From an uncultured Saprospiraceae bacterium (GTDB taxonomy: Bacteria; Bacteroidota; Bacteroidia; Chitinophagales; Saprospiraceae): 43,853 nucleotides of DNA. Location of the stretch: positions 1 through 43,853 of the forward strand of contig CAKZTD010000092.1 in the NCBI GenBank assembly GCA_937921595.1, in the 5' to 3' direction. Numbering within the stretch: the stretch's first letter is position 1; every line of letters starts with the position of its first letter. Under the pieces are notes generated by a model. That model saw only the letters and a list, made by a program, of their open reading frames with translations. It was not told the DNA's origin and did no database searches. Position numbers and translations under genes: made by a program. Positions 25,591-35,087 of this stretch are shown here, piece by piece.

Positions 25591-27076
25591 ATTTGGAAAG
25601 TGGACAAAAGGGGCGATTTTATTATTACTCGTCTCTTTGATGGCTTGTCAGGAAGACACGATTATTCCAGAACAGTTTGGTTCTGTATTTGGTGAAGTCT
25701 TGATGAAGGATGAAAATGTTGCTATTGAAATGGCAACGATTTCTACGAATCCTCCAACGAGTTCTGTTTTTTCAGATGCCGATGGAAGATTTGTTTTAGA
25801 AAATATTCCAGAAGGAACCTATTCGCTACGAGCTGAGCAAAGTGGTTTTCTAACTCAAGTTTCAACAGTTACCGTTTTTGCAAATCAGGATGCTAGTGTA
25901 ATCGTAAGAATGGCGAAAGATTCTTTAGAAAATTATCCGCCAACCATTCCTATGAATATTTTTCCTACTGATGGAATGGAAAATCTAGGTGTTGATTTGA
26001 CTTTGGAATGGTCAGCTAGTGATCAAGATGAAGAGGATGTTTTGAGCTATGAAGTTTTACTTTTTAATTCAGATATGACTCAAAGCATAAGCCTGATCAG
26101 TAATAGTATTGATAGTACATTTGAACTGACTGATTTAGATTTTGGAACAAATTATTTCTGGCAAGTAATCGTAACTGATGATCGAAATGATCCAGTTTAT
26201 AGTGAAGTTTGGGGATTTAAGACGGAAGAATTTCCTGATCATCGATTTGTTTTTGCTCGCTCTGAAAATGGAAAATATGATATCTTTTCTTCTGATATAG
26301 ATGGTAATGCGATTCAACTAACAGATAACACAGGAAGCAATTGGCGTCCTCGTATGAATCCTAATCGAACGAAAATCGCGTATATTTCTAATGCCGGAAT
26401 TGATCCTCAAATCTATGTCATGGATCGTGACGGAAATAATGTAACAATGGTTACGAGCATCGCCATTAGTGGTGCCAATCAATTCGAACTAGATTTCTGT
26501 TGGTCACCAGATGGGACTCGGATTTTGTACATGGAAAATGCTAAACTTTTTACCATCAATGCAGATGGAACTGGGCTAACGAACTTTGTACAAGCACCGT
26601 TCGGTTTTACTTTTGCAGAATGTGATTGGACACCACAAGGAAATAAAATTGCTGCTCGGACAGTAGGTATTGATGTTTACGATTCCAATATGTTTACTTT
26701 TGATGAACAAGGAAATTATACGCTTCAGTTTTTCTCAGATATCCCAGGAGGAACAGGTGGGCCTATGTTTTCAATTGATGGAGATGAGGCATTATATACT
26801 CATGATATTTCTGGATTTGAAGCACCAGATGGTCGACAACTTGATGCACATATTTTTACAAAAAATCTAAATACCAATCAGATCATAGATCTCTCTTTTG
26901 AGAAGCCAGCAGGGACCAATGATTTCGATCCTCGATATTCTCCTGATGGTAGTAAGATCATTTTTATGAATACCAATAATGATGGAATTTCTCCAAAGAG
27001 TATTTGGATGATGAGTGTGGATGGAACAGACCGAGAATTACTTTTCGAAAATGCAGAAATGCCGGAGTGGCGATAG
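25568..27076 (+). CDS. Lipoprotein with carboxypeptidase-regulatory-like, FnIII-like and TolB-like propeller domains; probable curli accessory
   Basis: 502 residues from the ATG at 25568, overlapping csgG by 23 bases; the ATG at 25580 is a second option and still overlaps. Translational coupling to csgG is likely. A lipobox (LVSLMAC) gives Cys at about residue 27. Domains in order: a carboxypeptidase-regulatory-like sandwich (about 35-115: GSVFGEVLMKDENVAIEMA, DGRFVLENIPEGTYSLRA), a FnIII-like domain (about 120-220: FPTDGMENLGVDLTLEWSA, TNYFWQVIVTDD), and a six-bladed PD40/TolB-like propeller (about 225-502; SDIDGNAIQLTDN, CWSPDGTRILYMEN, YSPDGSKIIFMNTNNDG). It is probably outer-membrane anchored near CsgG. 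A role in fibre export or anchoring is inference from coupling only. Confidence 0.75.
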   Translation: MRKEMIFKFGKWTKGAILLLLVSLMACQEDTIIPEQFGSVFGEVLMKDENVAIEMATISTNPPTSSVFSDADGRFVLENIPEGTYSLRAEQSGFLTQVSTVTVFANQDASVIVRMAKDSLENYPPTIPMNIFPTDGMENLGVDLTLEWSASDQDEEDVLSYEVLLFNSDMTQSISLISNSIDSTFELTDLDFGTNYFWQVIVTDDRNDPVYSEVWGFKTEEFPDHRFVFARSENGKYDIFSSDIDGNAIQLTDNTGSNWRPRMNPNRTKIAYISNAGIDPQIYVMDRDGNNVTMVTSIAISGANQFELDFCWSPDGTRILYMENAKLFTINADGTGLTNFVQAPFGFTFAECDWTPQGNKIAARTVGIDVYDSNMFTFDEQGNYTLQFFSDIPGGTGGPMFSIDGDEALYTHDISGFEAPDGRQLDAHIFTKNLNTNQIIDLSFEKPAGTNDFDPRYSPDGSKIIFMNTNNDGISPKSIWMMSVDGTDRELLFENAEMPEWR

Positions 27077-27089
27077 GAGGGAGGATTTA

Positions 27090-27142
27090 AAATTCGAGAT
27101 TTTTAAAATAGCCGGCTTCGAATTTCAAGTATATTTTTTTTA
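27090..27142 (+). terminator. Terminator at the end of the curli operon
   Basis: AAATTCGA (27090-27097) pairs with TCGAATTT (27118-27125), followed within 10 bases by a T8 run at about 27133-27141. It separates the operon from the converging minus-strand gene. Confidence 0.6.
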
Positions 27143-27175
27143 TTAGGTGGAAGAAAATTAAAAGAAATGATAGTC

Positions 27176-28294
27176 TTAAAATTCGAGACCTACGTTTAGT
27201 GCAAAATACTCTGCAATCGAAAAATGCGATTTCAAAGAAATTCCAGCAAAAGCTCTGGTTGAAGGATTTTTTAAAATGGGAACATAGTATCGACCAATCA
27301 GTTTGAAGTACATAAAGTTAGGAACCTGGTAAGAAAAATTGCCAAGGTAAGTTCCAGCTTGTAAGGTCAAACCAAAGTTTCCAAAAACAAATTCATCTGC
27401 TAAGAAAATAGTTATTCTCGATGCGCCCCAAACCGCTTCCCTCTCAGAATTAAATGCAAATACATTTTTTCCAAAAACATACAAGGCTTTATTGAATTCA
27501 TAATCTGATCCAAAGAATAATCGATTGACTCGATTGATATAATAGACTCCGGCAATGGAGTAAGCTTCGATTGGATACCGAGGGCCACCAAAAGTTTGAC
27601 TTTCCCGATAACCTAAACTATATTCTAAGCGAAGTCCAAATTTTCTGGGAGAAGCTTTTTCCAGATCATGGCGGATATAATCAGATTCGGAAAGTGTTTG
27701 TGGAGTATAGACCATTCCGATCATTCCACTACCGATGTTGACACCGAAGTTTGGCAACTGTGCAGCACCATTGCTGAAATGAGTAAAGCTAGCACCAAAG
27801 GTAAATTTCAGCTTCTCATTGATTGCATAATCACTCATGAATTTCATATGAGCAATGACATTGAGTGCCGAACCAATCGCATTATTATTAGGATTGGAGA
27901 TGCGATTAAAAGTACGATCCAATAAAGCAAAGCCAGAAGCAAATTGAAACTTCATCTTGAATCGTTCCTTATCAAAAAGTGGAATGTTGATGTTATAATG
28001 AAATCCATAAGCTCGACCAAGCGTATCTCGATTACCAAGATCAAAAATCATTAATCCAGCTCCGACTTTAGGATACTTTTGAAATTGATGCCATTTTTTG
28101 AGACCATAAGTTTGCCAAGTCAGATTGATATCTACTCCAGTGCTCAAGCCAGGAGCATCGAAGATTAACTCCGGCGTATGCTTAATCACCGTACCAAAAT
28201 GTAGGTGAGTTTCTATGCTCATTCCTTTTCTTAACTGAGCAGATGCACTACTCACACTCAATATCAATACAAAAAGTAAAAGGATTTTTTTCAT
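27176..28294 (-). CDS. Acyloxyacyl hydrolase / PagL-like lipid A 3-O-deacylase
   Basis: 372 residues from the ATG at 28294, which begins a proper signal peptide (MKKILLLFVLILSVSSASAQ); an ATG 12 bases upstream is in frame but adds MICS. The sequence is a series of beta-strands typical of an outer-membrane barrel. It holds the PagL-type signature FTHFSNGAAQLPNFGVN (His and Ser of the catalytic triad). PagL enzymes remove the 3-linked acyl chain from lipid A. This protein is about twice the length of P. aeruginosa PagL, as is common in Bacteroidota members. It converges with the curli operon; a direct link is not shown. Confidence 0.82.
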   Translation of the reverse strand: MKKILLLFVLILSVSSASAQLRKGMSIETHLHFGTVIKHTPELIFDAPGLSTGVDINLTWQTYGLKKWHQFQKYPKVGAGLMIFDLGNRDTLGRAYGFHYNINIPLFDKERFKMKFQFASGFALLDRTFNRISNPNNNAIGSALNVIAHMKFMSDYAINEKLKFTFGASFTHFSNGAAQLPNFGVNIGSGMIGMVYTPQTLSESDYIRHDLEKASPRKFGLRLEYSLGYRESQTFGGPRYPIEAYSIAGVYYINRVNRLFFGSDYEFNKALYVFGKNVFAFNSEREAVWGASRITIFLADEFVFGNFGLTLQAGTYLGNFSYQVPNFMYFKLIGRYYVPILKNPSTRAFAGISLKSHFSIAEYFALNVGLEF

Positions 28295-28417
28295 TGAACA
28301 AATCATTATATAATCAATCAGGTGGCGAATTTACACAGAATATTTATATTGAAGTATAAGTTATTATACAGTTTGTCGATATTCTCGGGTCGTTTAAAAT
28401 TTCCATAAGGAGGCATA

Positions 28418-28448
28418 TTTGAATTTTTTATATCTTGGCATAAATTAA
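28418..28448 (+). promoter_or_regulatory. Candidate promoter for the CPBP protease gene
   Basis: A perfect TTTG at 28418-28421 is followed after 19 bases by TAAATTAA at 28441-28448, a six-of-eight match to TANNTTTG with correct spacing. The leader would be about 65 bases. Confidence 0.35.
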
Positions 28449-28518
28449 AAAGTCCTTTAATTAGTTTTTTAACGATTTATAGGATAGAAATGCCGATTAA
28501 GCGGCTAAAATAATTACT

Positions 28519-29511
28519 ATGTTTTTTCAAAGAGCTTTTGAAGGTGAAAATAAATGGTGGATTTGGTTAATCACCCTAGTTATGGCTTTCTTGGGGTATA
28601 CCTTGGGGCAGGTGCCATTATTAATAGGGATGGTTTATTATATTGATAAAAATGATATCATGTCTCAGATGTCCATGGAGGAGCTAGAAGCCTTGTTGAC
28701 GAAGATGGATTTTGAAGCATTAGGTATGGACTTGAACATGACCTTGTTTCTACTTTTACTGATGTTTGTTTTTATGTCCTTATTTTTAATAATCTTTTTA
28801 AAAATACTTCATAAGAGACATTGGAAAACACTCATCACTCCTTTTGAAAAGATAAACTGGAATAAAATATTTTTTAGTTTTTTCCTTTGGTTAGGATTTA
28901 CAGGAATCTTGGAAGCCGTTTCTTATTTCTCTGATCCGAGTGTTTATACCTTGACCTTTGATCTGGGGGAATTCCTCCCCATGTTAGTAATCATTCTTCT
29001 TTTAATGCCGATACAAACAACGACAGAAGAATTAGTTTTTCGAGGATACCTCATGCAAGGATTTGGAATATGGACCAAGTCGAAAATTATTCCTCTAATA
29101 GCAACTTCAGTTCTTTTTGGCCTCATGCACATTATGAATCCAGAAGTCGAAAAATTTGGAATGGGAATCATGATGACTTATTATATGAGTGTTGGATTCT
29201 TTTTAGGCTTGATAACGATTATGGATGGAACCCTTGAATTGGCCATTGGTGTTCATGCTGCAACCAATATGTTTAGCGCAATATTCGTTTCTTATGCCGG
29301 AGGAGCTTTACAAACCAATGCCATTTTTAATACTGAAGTAGTTGACGTTGGAATGATGCTGCCTGTTTTCTTTGTTGTAGCGACCATCTATTTTTTAATC
29401 TGCTGGAAGAAATATAACTGGGTAGGGTGGAGTAAATTGCTGGAACCGATAGTTAGACCGGAACCTCAGATTGCGGATGTTTCAATAGATGTTTCAAATT
29501 CAAATCTTTGA
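28519..29511 (+). CDS. CPBP-family intramembrane metalloprotease (CAAX/Abi type)
   Basis: 330 residues with about seven to eight predicted TM segments. The three family motifs are intact: E170-E171-xxx-R175 (TTEELVFRGYL), FGLMH with H204, and HAATN with H246 and N250. CPBP members are glutamyl intramembrane proteases related to CAAX prenyl endopeptidase and to bacteriocin-immunity proteins. The physiological substrate cannot be deduced. The short hydrophilic C-terminal tail ends NSNL. The gene is 52 bases ahead of the M1 aminopeptidase gene, so co-transcription is possible. Confidence 0.9.
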   Translation: MFFQRAFEGENKWWIWLITLVMAFLGYTLGQVPLLIGMVYYIDKNDIMSQMSMEELEALLTKMDFEALGMDLNMTLFLLLLMFVFMSLFLIIFLKILHKRHWKTLITPFEKINWNKIFFSFFLWLGFTGILEAVSYFSDPSVYTLTFDLGEFLPMLVIILLLMPIQTTTEELVFRGYLMQGFGIWTKSKIIPLIATSVLFGLMHIMNPEVEKFGMGIMMTYYMSVGFFLGLITIMDGTLELAIGVHAATNMFSAIFVSYAGGALQTNAIFNTEVVDVGMMLPVFFVVATIYFLICWKKYNWVGWSKLLEPIVRPEPQIADVSIDVSNSNL

Positions 29512-29563
29512 TCTTAAAAAAATACTAATTTTAAATAAAATTAAAATCTAATAATATTTCAAA

Positions 29564-31408
29564 ATGCAAAAAATAACAATCTTACTAGCACTTCTATTTA
29601 CAGTAACTGTACTATCAGCCCAACCCGATCGGTGGCAACAGCGAATCGAATGTACCATGAACATTGATTTCGATGTTGAAAAACATCAATTCGCAGGGAC
29701 TCAAAAAATAGTTTATTACAATAATTCTCCTGATGAATTAAACAAGGTTTTTTACCACTTGTATTTCAATGCTTTCCAACCGGGAAGTATGATGGATGTA
29801 CAAAATAAAATGTTAGCTGATGCTGATCCAAGAGTAGCCAGCCGAATCTCTTCTTTGTCAGAATCTGAGATAGGTTATTTAAAAATAAAAACATTAAAGC
29901 AGGACGGTAAAAATACAAAATTCGAACATTCAGGTACTATTCTAGAAGTGACATTAGAAAAGCCAATTGCTCCTAATAGCAGCGTAACTTTTGAAATGGA
30001 ATTTGATGGTCAAGTCCCTGTACAGATTCGTCGTAGTGGCCGTAACAATAAAGAAGGAGTGGATTATTCCATGTCTCAATGGTACCCTAAAATGTGTGAG
30101 TATGATTACCAAGGTTGGCATTCAAATCCTTATGTTGGAAGAGAGTTTTATGGTATTTGGGGAGACTTTGATGTAACCATTAATATTCATAAAGACTGGG
30201 TTGTTGGAGCGACTGGATATTTACAAAATACAGGTACAGGACCAACATTGAGACCTGATGTGAGTAAACTTGGAAAAGTAGCTTGGAGGTATTTAGCTCC
30301 AAACGTTCACGATTTTGTTTGGGGAGCTGATCCTGATTACAAAGTCGTTGTTCAAAAAGCTAAAAATGGACCAGAGATGCATTTCGTTTATAAAGAAACG
30401 GCAGACAATAAAGAAGCATGGGCGGCTTTACCAGACATCATGGATAAAGTGTTCGAATTTGCAAGTAAAAATTATGGTAAATATCCTTATGATAAATATT
30501 CATTTATTCAAGGAGGAGATGGCGGAATGGAATATCCAATGGCAACTTTGATTACTGGAGAACGAAATCTAGGAAGCCTTGTTGGGGTATCTGTTCATGA
30601 GCTGATGCACTCTTGGTATCAGATGATACTAGGATCAAATGAAGCCTTACATGCTTGGATGGACGAAGGTTTTACTTCTCATACTTCGGCTGAAATTATG
30701 AACTACTTGAAAGAGCAAAAGCTATTGGGTAACATGTCACCAGTTGAGAATCCACATGCAGGATCTATTGCGAGTTATGCTGGTTTTTCTGCTTCGGGTT
30801 ATGAAGAACCTTTGAGTACACACGCTGATCATTTCAGTACCAATGGTGCTTATGGTGTAGGTGCTTATGTCAAAGGAGCTGTAATGTTGACTCAGTTAGA
30901 ATACATCATGGGGAAACCAAGTTTTGATAGAGCTTTCTTGAAGTATTATGATACTTGGAAATTTAAACATCCTAATCCAAACGACTTTATCCGTGTGATG
31001 GAAAAAGAAAGCGGATTGGAATTAGATTGGTATAGAGAGTATTGGGTGAATTCAACACATACCATAGATTATTCAGTCAATAAAGTAGAAAAAGAAGGCA
31101 AGAAAGAAGTGAAAATTATTTTAGAGAAAAAAGGTAGAATGCCAATGCCAATTGATGTAGTGGTGACGGATAAAAAAGGTAAAAAAACAACCTATACAAT
31201 TCCTTTACGAATCATGAGAGGTGAGAAGACCAGCGATCTTGGTGATGAAATCAAAGTAGCTGAAGATTGGCCGTGGACGAATCCTGCTTATGAATTAATC
31301 ATTCCGATGAAGTATAAAAGAATTGCAAAAGTAGAAATCGATCCTTCGATCCGAATGGCGGATGTGAAGCGAAATAATAATACTTGGGAGAAGAAAGACA
31401 ATGATTAG
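29564..31408 (+). CDS. Secreted M1-family metallopeptidase (aminopeptidase N-like)
   Basis: 614 residues with a signal peptide (1-19, ending LSAQ). The gluzincin site is H345-E346-L-M-H349 with third ligand E368 (MDEGF), exactly 18 residues later as in M1 peptidases. The exopeptidase motif GGMEY is at 320-324. An N-terminal sandwich domain holds QWYPKMCEYD. The ERAP1-like C-terminal helical domain is absent; instead a beta-sandwich (about 510-600) closes the protein. It probably trims peptides in the periplasm or outside. A strong terminator follows. Confidence 0.93.
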   Translation: MQKITILLALLFTVTVLSAQPDRWQQRIECTMNIDFDVEKHQFAGTQKIVYYNNSPDELNKVFYHLYFNAFQPGSMMDVQNKMLADADPRVASRISSLSESEIGYLKIKTLKQDGKNTKFEHSGTILEVTLEKPIAPNSSVTFEMEFDGQVPVQIRRSGRNNKEGVDYSMSQWYPKMCEYDYQGWHSNPYVGREFYGIWGDFDVTINIHKDWVVGATGYLQNTGTGPTLRPDVSKLGKVAWRYLAPNVHDFVWGADPDYKVVVQKAKNGPEMHFVYKETADNKEAWAALPDIMDKVFEFASKNYGKYPYDKYSFIQGGDGGMEYPMATLITGERNLGSLVGVSVHELMHSWYQMILGSNEALHAWMDEGFTSHTSAEIMNYLKEQKLLGNMSPVENPHAGSIASYAGFSASGYEEPLSTHADHFSTNGAYGVGAYVKGAVMLTQLEYIMGKPSFDRAFLKYYDTWKFKHPNPNDFIRVMEKESGLELDWYREYWVNSTHTIDYSVNKVEKEGKKEVKIILEKKGRMPMPIDVVVTDKKGKKTTYTIPLRIMRGEKTSDLGDEIKVAEDWPWTNPAYELIIPMKYKRIAKVEIDPSIRMADVKRNNNTWEKKDND

Positions 31409-31435
31409 GTTTTAGGTAAATTTAAACTTAGAAAT

Positions 31436-31476
31436 AAAAAGCAGTTAGGTTATTGAACCTAGCTGCTTTTTGTTTT
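31436..31476 (+). terminator. Rho-independent terminator after the M1 peptidase gene
   Basis: AAAAAGCAGTTAGGTT and AACCTAGCTGCTTTTT form a nearly perfect stem of about 16 bp (one mismatch) around a 4-base loop, followed by TGTTTTG. Confidence 0.9.
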
Positions 31477-31549
31477 GTAATAAACAAGAAATAATATTCT
31501 TTTCTTTTAAAAAAGGATTAAATTTCGACAACAAAAATATACTGCAATA

Positions 31550-34500
31550 ATGAAACTTATAACTTTTCTTCTGCTCTTTTTATCTCTGTCTGTTTTTGCT
31601 CAAAATGATAGAGAAAACTATAATCTACTTTGGGAGATTTCCGGTAACGGACTGGAAAAACCTTCTTACCTTTTTGGTACCATGCATGTCCAGGATGAAC
31701 GAGCTTTTCAATTTTCTGATTCGGTGATCATTGCGATGGAAAATGTAGACGCCTTCGCTATGGAGATTCATCCGGATTCGATGATGAGTATTCTCATAGA
31801 TTTAGCGGTCAATGGAGATACCACAAATACCTTGAGAGATATTCTGAGTGAAGAAGCTTACGAACGTTTAAATCAGCTTGTCATCGATAAGAAAGGCATT
31901 CCAATAGATTCCCTAGATGTGAAAGATCCAAGTTGGATAGAATTGATGTTGTCAGATTTTGAAGAACCCGGTGATACTGAAAAGCGATCAACTGTTGTCG
32001 ATCTGTACTTGTTTAATTTAGCTTATGATTTAGGAAAATCAACTTATGGATTAGAGCAGTTTAAAGACTATGTGAATTTGACTAATGTATTTTTTAATTC
32101 TTTTGAAAAAGAAGAATATGAAAAAACCGATCTAAAGAAAGAGCAAGAAGAGAAGGCCAGTTTTTATAATGAAATGATCAAAATTTACCATTTGGGAAAC
32201 CTTGAAGAAATCCAAAAATTTGTAAAAAAAGGAGCTTGGGATGAAGACTATGAAAAAGAAATATTGGACAATCGGAATTTTCGAATGGTAGATAGTTTAG
32301 AACTTTTAATGAAAGATGAATCTGTTTTTTGTGGAGTAGGTGTAGCACATCTGTCAGGGAAATATGGAATGATTGAAATACTAAAAGAGAAAGGATTTAA
32401 GGTGAGAAAAGTAGAGCCGACTTTTACAGGTTATGCTGGAAATTTCAAAGTAACAAAAGTTGAACGACCTTGGATTGATTATCAACTGAAAGAATTTGAT
32501 GCTAAAATATCTTTTCCAAAAAAGCCTTTTGAGGTAAATATAGACCTTGGAGACCTATATCCAAAATATGAAACTTGCATGGCAGTGGATATAGGAACAA
32601 ACAGAAGCTTTTTGACTATGGTATTATACCATCCAAAGCTTATTGTAGAAGCTAATGACAAGACCTTTTATAATGGATTTATAGAACGCTGGGCAAGCAG
32701 TCAAAAGGCAGAAATCGTACAGCAAAAAAGAATAAAAGTTAAAGGGATTAATGGGGTACAAGTGACGATGAAAGATGATGAAAGAGGCTTTTCAGTGTGG
32801 CAAATTGTGAAGGTTGGAAGTATTGTGTTTTTACAATCAGTTATTCATGAAGATGGGGATTTTGATCGTGCAGAAATTGATCGTTTTTTTAATTCTTTAG
32901 AGAACAAGGAATCAGGGAAACCTGAACCTTATAAATTTATATCTGAAGAAGGAGCTTTTACTTGTGAACTACCATTAAAGCCTCGTTTCAGAAAAGCTAA
33001 TAATCAAACGGATGAATATGGGGTAGAACGGAATAAATCCGTAAACATGTTTATTGCATTGGATAATGTTACCAATTACCAATTCATTGCTGGTTATTCA
33101 GACAATCCTGCGGGAGTTATTTATTTAGATAATGATACTGTTTTTCAGCAATTAATCGTACACTATGAAGAAAGGTTTGGTATAAGTGTAAATAATTATT
33201 CGGTCAAACGTTTTAAAAATTACGAATGGCTCGAAGCCTTTTTCTTTTTCAAAGATTCTGAATTATGTATCAATGTTATCTTACGTGGAAATCGTATGTA
33301 TCTTTTTTTGGTGCAAGATTTAGTGAACAATGGCGATTTGAAAAAACAGAACAAAAACTTTTTAAATTCTGTTGAATTTCTTCCTTTGACTTTTATGAAC
33401 TTAAAACCTAATCCGATTGATGAGTCCTTCCAAATAGGATTCCCCAATGAGGTCATCATCGATGAATCCGGTAGCGGAAATGGTTATCCATACCAAGATA
33501 CCAAATCTTATAATTCTTTAGATACTCTGTCTAGTGTTAGCTATTCCTGTTATGCCTATAAATTATCACCTTTTTATACGGAAGAAAACTTTGACAGTTT
33601 ACTGAATGCTAGTAGGGACACTATTAATAATTTTGAAAATAAAATCTATTTTGCTGATACAACCTTTCAAAGTGGTAGAGCATTTTATATCAAATCTTTT
33701 CAACCTGAATCTGATGTGATCACTCATGAATTTTCTTTTTATCGTGGATCATATTATTTCCATTTAGCAGTATACAGCAATGCGGAAATACCTGATAAAA
33801 TCGTATGGGAATATTTTAATAGTTTTCAAATTAAAAACGATTTATTTACTATAGATTATATTCAGAAAAATAAAAAAGAAGCATTATGGGAAGCAGTTTT
33901 TTCCAGAGATTCTACGGCACTAGCAGATGCTAAATATGAGATTAGAAATAATCAAATGGATGAAAATGATTTGCCAAATATTTTTAAAGCTTTAGAATAT
34001 GATTTCTCTTATGATACCTTAAGTTATCAATCGATGAAAGATCTGCTCTTTTCACAATTAAGAGGAATTGATGATCCTTCCATACTTACTAGTTTTGAAA
34101 CGCTTTATAAAAAAAGCGGCCAAGATAAATTGCTCCAATTGGATATTCTAAATGCTGCTGTTAAAATAAAATCAGACGATTCGTTTCAATTGTTTTTTAA
34201 ATATATCGATGATTTTAAAAATGAAGATCCGGAGAAATATTATTTATGGAGTACTTATTATTCATTTATAGATACCCTCTCTTTAACGAAAAATTACTTT
34301 CCTGAAATTATGGAATTGATGGATCATGGGATATTTCAGCCAATTTCTTTATACCTGGCGAATAACCTTCTTAAAGATTCTATGGTTTCTGTTGATGTTT
34401 TACAAACCTATACAGATCAGATTTTGAAAACAGGCGAGGCGATTATTTTAGAACATGATTTATTAAACAAAGATTCAATCAAATTTGATGATCCGTTTAC

Positions 34501-35068
34501 TGGATTAAACTCAATCAATGGATTAGTTTCCTTCCTTCCGCTTGCTGATAATTTGGATAATTTTATTAAAAAACAATTTAAGGCCAAAAATAACAAAGTA
34601 ATTTCTAGTGCCATTAAGGCCGCATTAAAATTAGGAATACCTGTTGAAAATGATTTGTATGAGAAAATATTTGAATCAAAATATGATCTATATAATTTAT
34701 TAAATGAAGCTAAACAGGTTAATATATTAGACAAAATTCCTGATCATTTTTACGATCAGAACATTATTGTTGAAGGCCGATTTGCCTATGATTCTTACTA
34801 TGAATATGGTCCTATTCATAATTTCAAAATCATCAAAAAAGAGGAAGTTTCTAAAAACGAAAAGCAATACCGACTGTATCTAGTAGAGTTTAATATCAAA
34901 GGTTATGATGAATTACAAATTGGTATTTGTACACAACCGATGAACGGTGAAGAGGTGAATATTCCACCTGATTATTTTACTTACATAGATTGGTATGAAG
35001 ATAAAAAAAGTAAAGAAGAAGCGATAGAACAGATTATGGGGTATTTTGAAAAATGGGAAGGAAAGTAA
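31550..35068 (+). CDS. Giant secreted TraB/GumN-domain protein with repeat and solenoid regions
   Basis: 1172 residues with a signal peptide (1-17, ending VFAQ). Residues about 25-295 are a TraB/GumN domain: LFGTMHVQD near 41, the helical middle part, and FCGVGVAHLSGKYGMIEIL near 260, with the GTMH and GxxH motifs intact. Stand-alone members are about 290 residues. About 300-755 hold three divergent copies of a roughly 150-residue alpha/beta module; the copies start with FPKKPF, LPLKPR or FPNEV and end RFFNSLE, NFLNSVEF or YFNSFQI. About 760-1075 are helical and resemble an alpha-solenoid. The last 90 residues are a separate beta-rich domain. TraB/GumN domains relate to Tiki-type proteases; activity is untested. 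The gene stands alone. Confidence 0.75.
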   Translation: MKLITFLLLFLSLSVFAQNDRENYNLLWEISGNGLEKPSYLFGTMHVQDERAFQFSDSVIIAMENVDAFAMEIHPDSMMSILIDLAVNGDTTNTLRDILSEEAYERLNQLVIDKKGIPIDSLDVKDPSWIELMLSDFEEPGDTEKRSTVVDLYLFNLAYDLGKSTYGLEQFKDYVNLTNVFFNSFEKEEYEKTDLKKEQEEKASFYNEMIKIYHLGNLEEIQKFVKKGAWDEDYEKEILDNRNFRMVDSLELLMKDESVFCGVGVAHLSGKYGMIEILKEKGFKVRKVEPTFTGYAGNFKVTKVERPWIDYQLKEFDAKISFPKKPFEVNIDLGDLYPKYETCMAVDIGTNRSFLTMVLYHPKLIVEANDKTFYNGFIERWASSQKAEIVQQKRIKVKGINGVQVTMKDDERGFSVWQIVKVGSIVFLQSVIHEDGDFDRAEIDRFFNSLENKESGKPEPYKFISEEGAFTCELPLKPRFRKANNQTDEYGVERNKSVNMFIALDNVTNYQFIAGYSDNPAGVIYLDNDTVFQQLIVHYEERFGISVNNYSVKRFKNYEWLEAFFFFKDSELCINVILRGNRMYLFLVQDLVNNGDLKKQNKNFLNSVEFLPLTFMNLKPNPIDESFQIGFPNEVIIDESGSGNGYPYQDTKSYNSLDTLSSVSYSCYAYKLSPFYTEENFDSLLNASRDTINNFENKIYFADTTFQSGRAFYIKSFQPESDVITHEFSFYRGSYYFHLAVYSNAEIPDKIVWEYFNSFQIKNDLFTIDYIQKNKKEALWEAVFSRDSTALADAKYEIRNNQMDENDLPNIFKALEYDFSYDTLSYQSMKDLLFSQLRGIDDPSILTSFETLYKKSGQDKLLQLDILNAAVKIKSDDSFQLFFKYIDDFKNEDPEKYYLWSTYYSFIDTLSLTKNYFPEIMELMDHGIFQPISLYLANNLLKDSMVSVDVLQTYTDQILKTGEAIILEHDLLNKDSIKFDDPFTGLNSINGLVSFLPLADNLDNFIKKQFKAKNNKVISSAIKAALKLGIPVENDLYEKIFESKYDLYNLLNEAKQVNILDKIPDHFYDQNIIVEGRFAYDSYYEYGPIHNFKIIKKEEVSKNEKQYRLYLVEFNIKGYDELQIGICTQPMNGEEVNIPPDYFTYIDWYEDKKSKEEAIEQIMGYFEKWEGK

Positions 35069-35087
35069 TGCTTCCTATTTTCTAAAC

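Noticed and set aside
28519-29511. Bacteriocin immunity or defence system based on the CPBP/Abi domain
   Set aside because: No bacteriocin, toxin or defence gene is adjacent; the domain alone does not support it.
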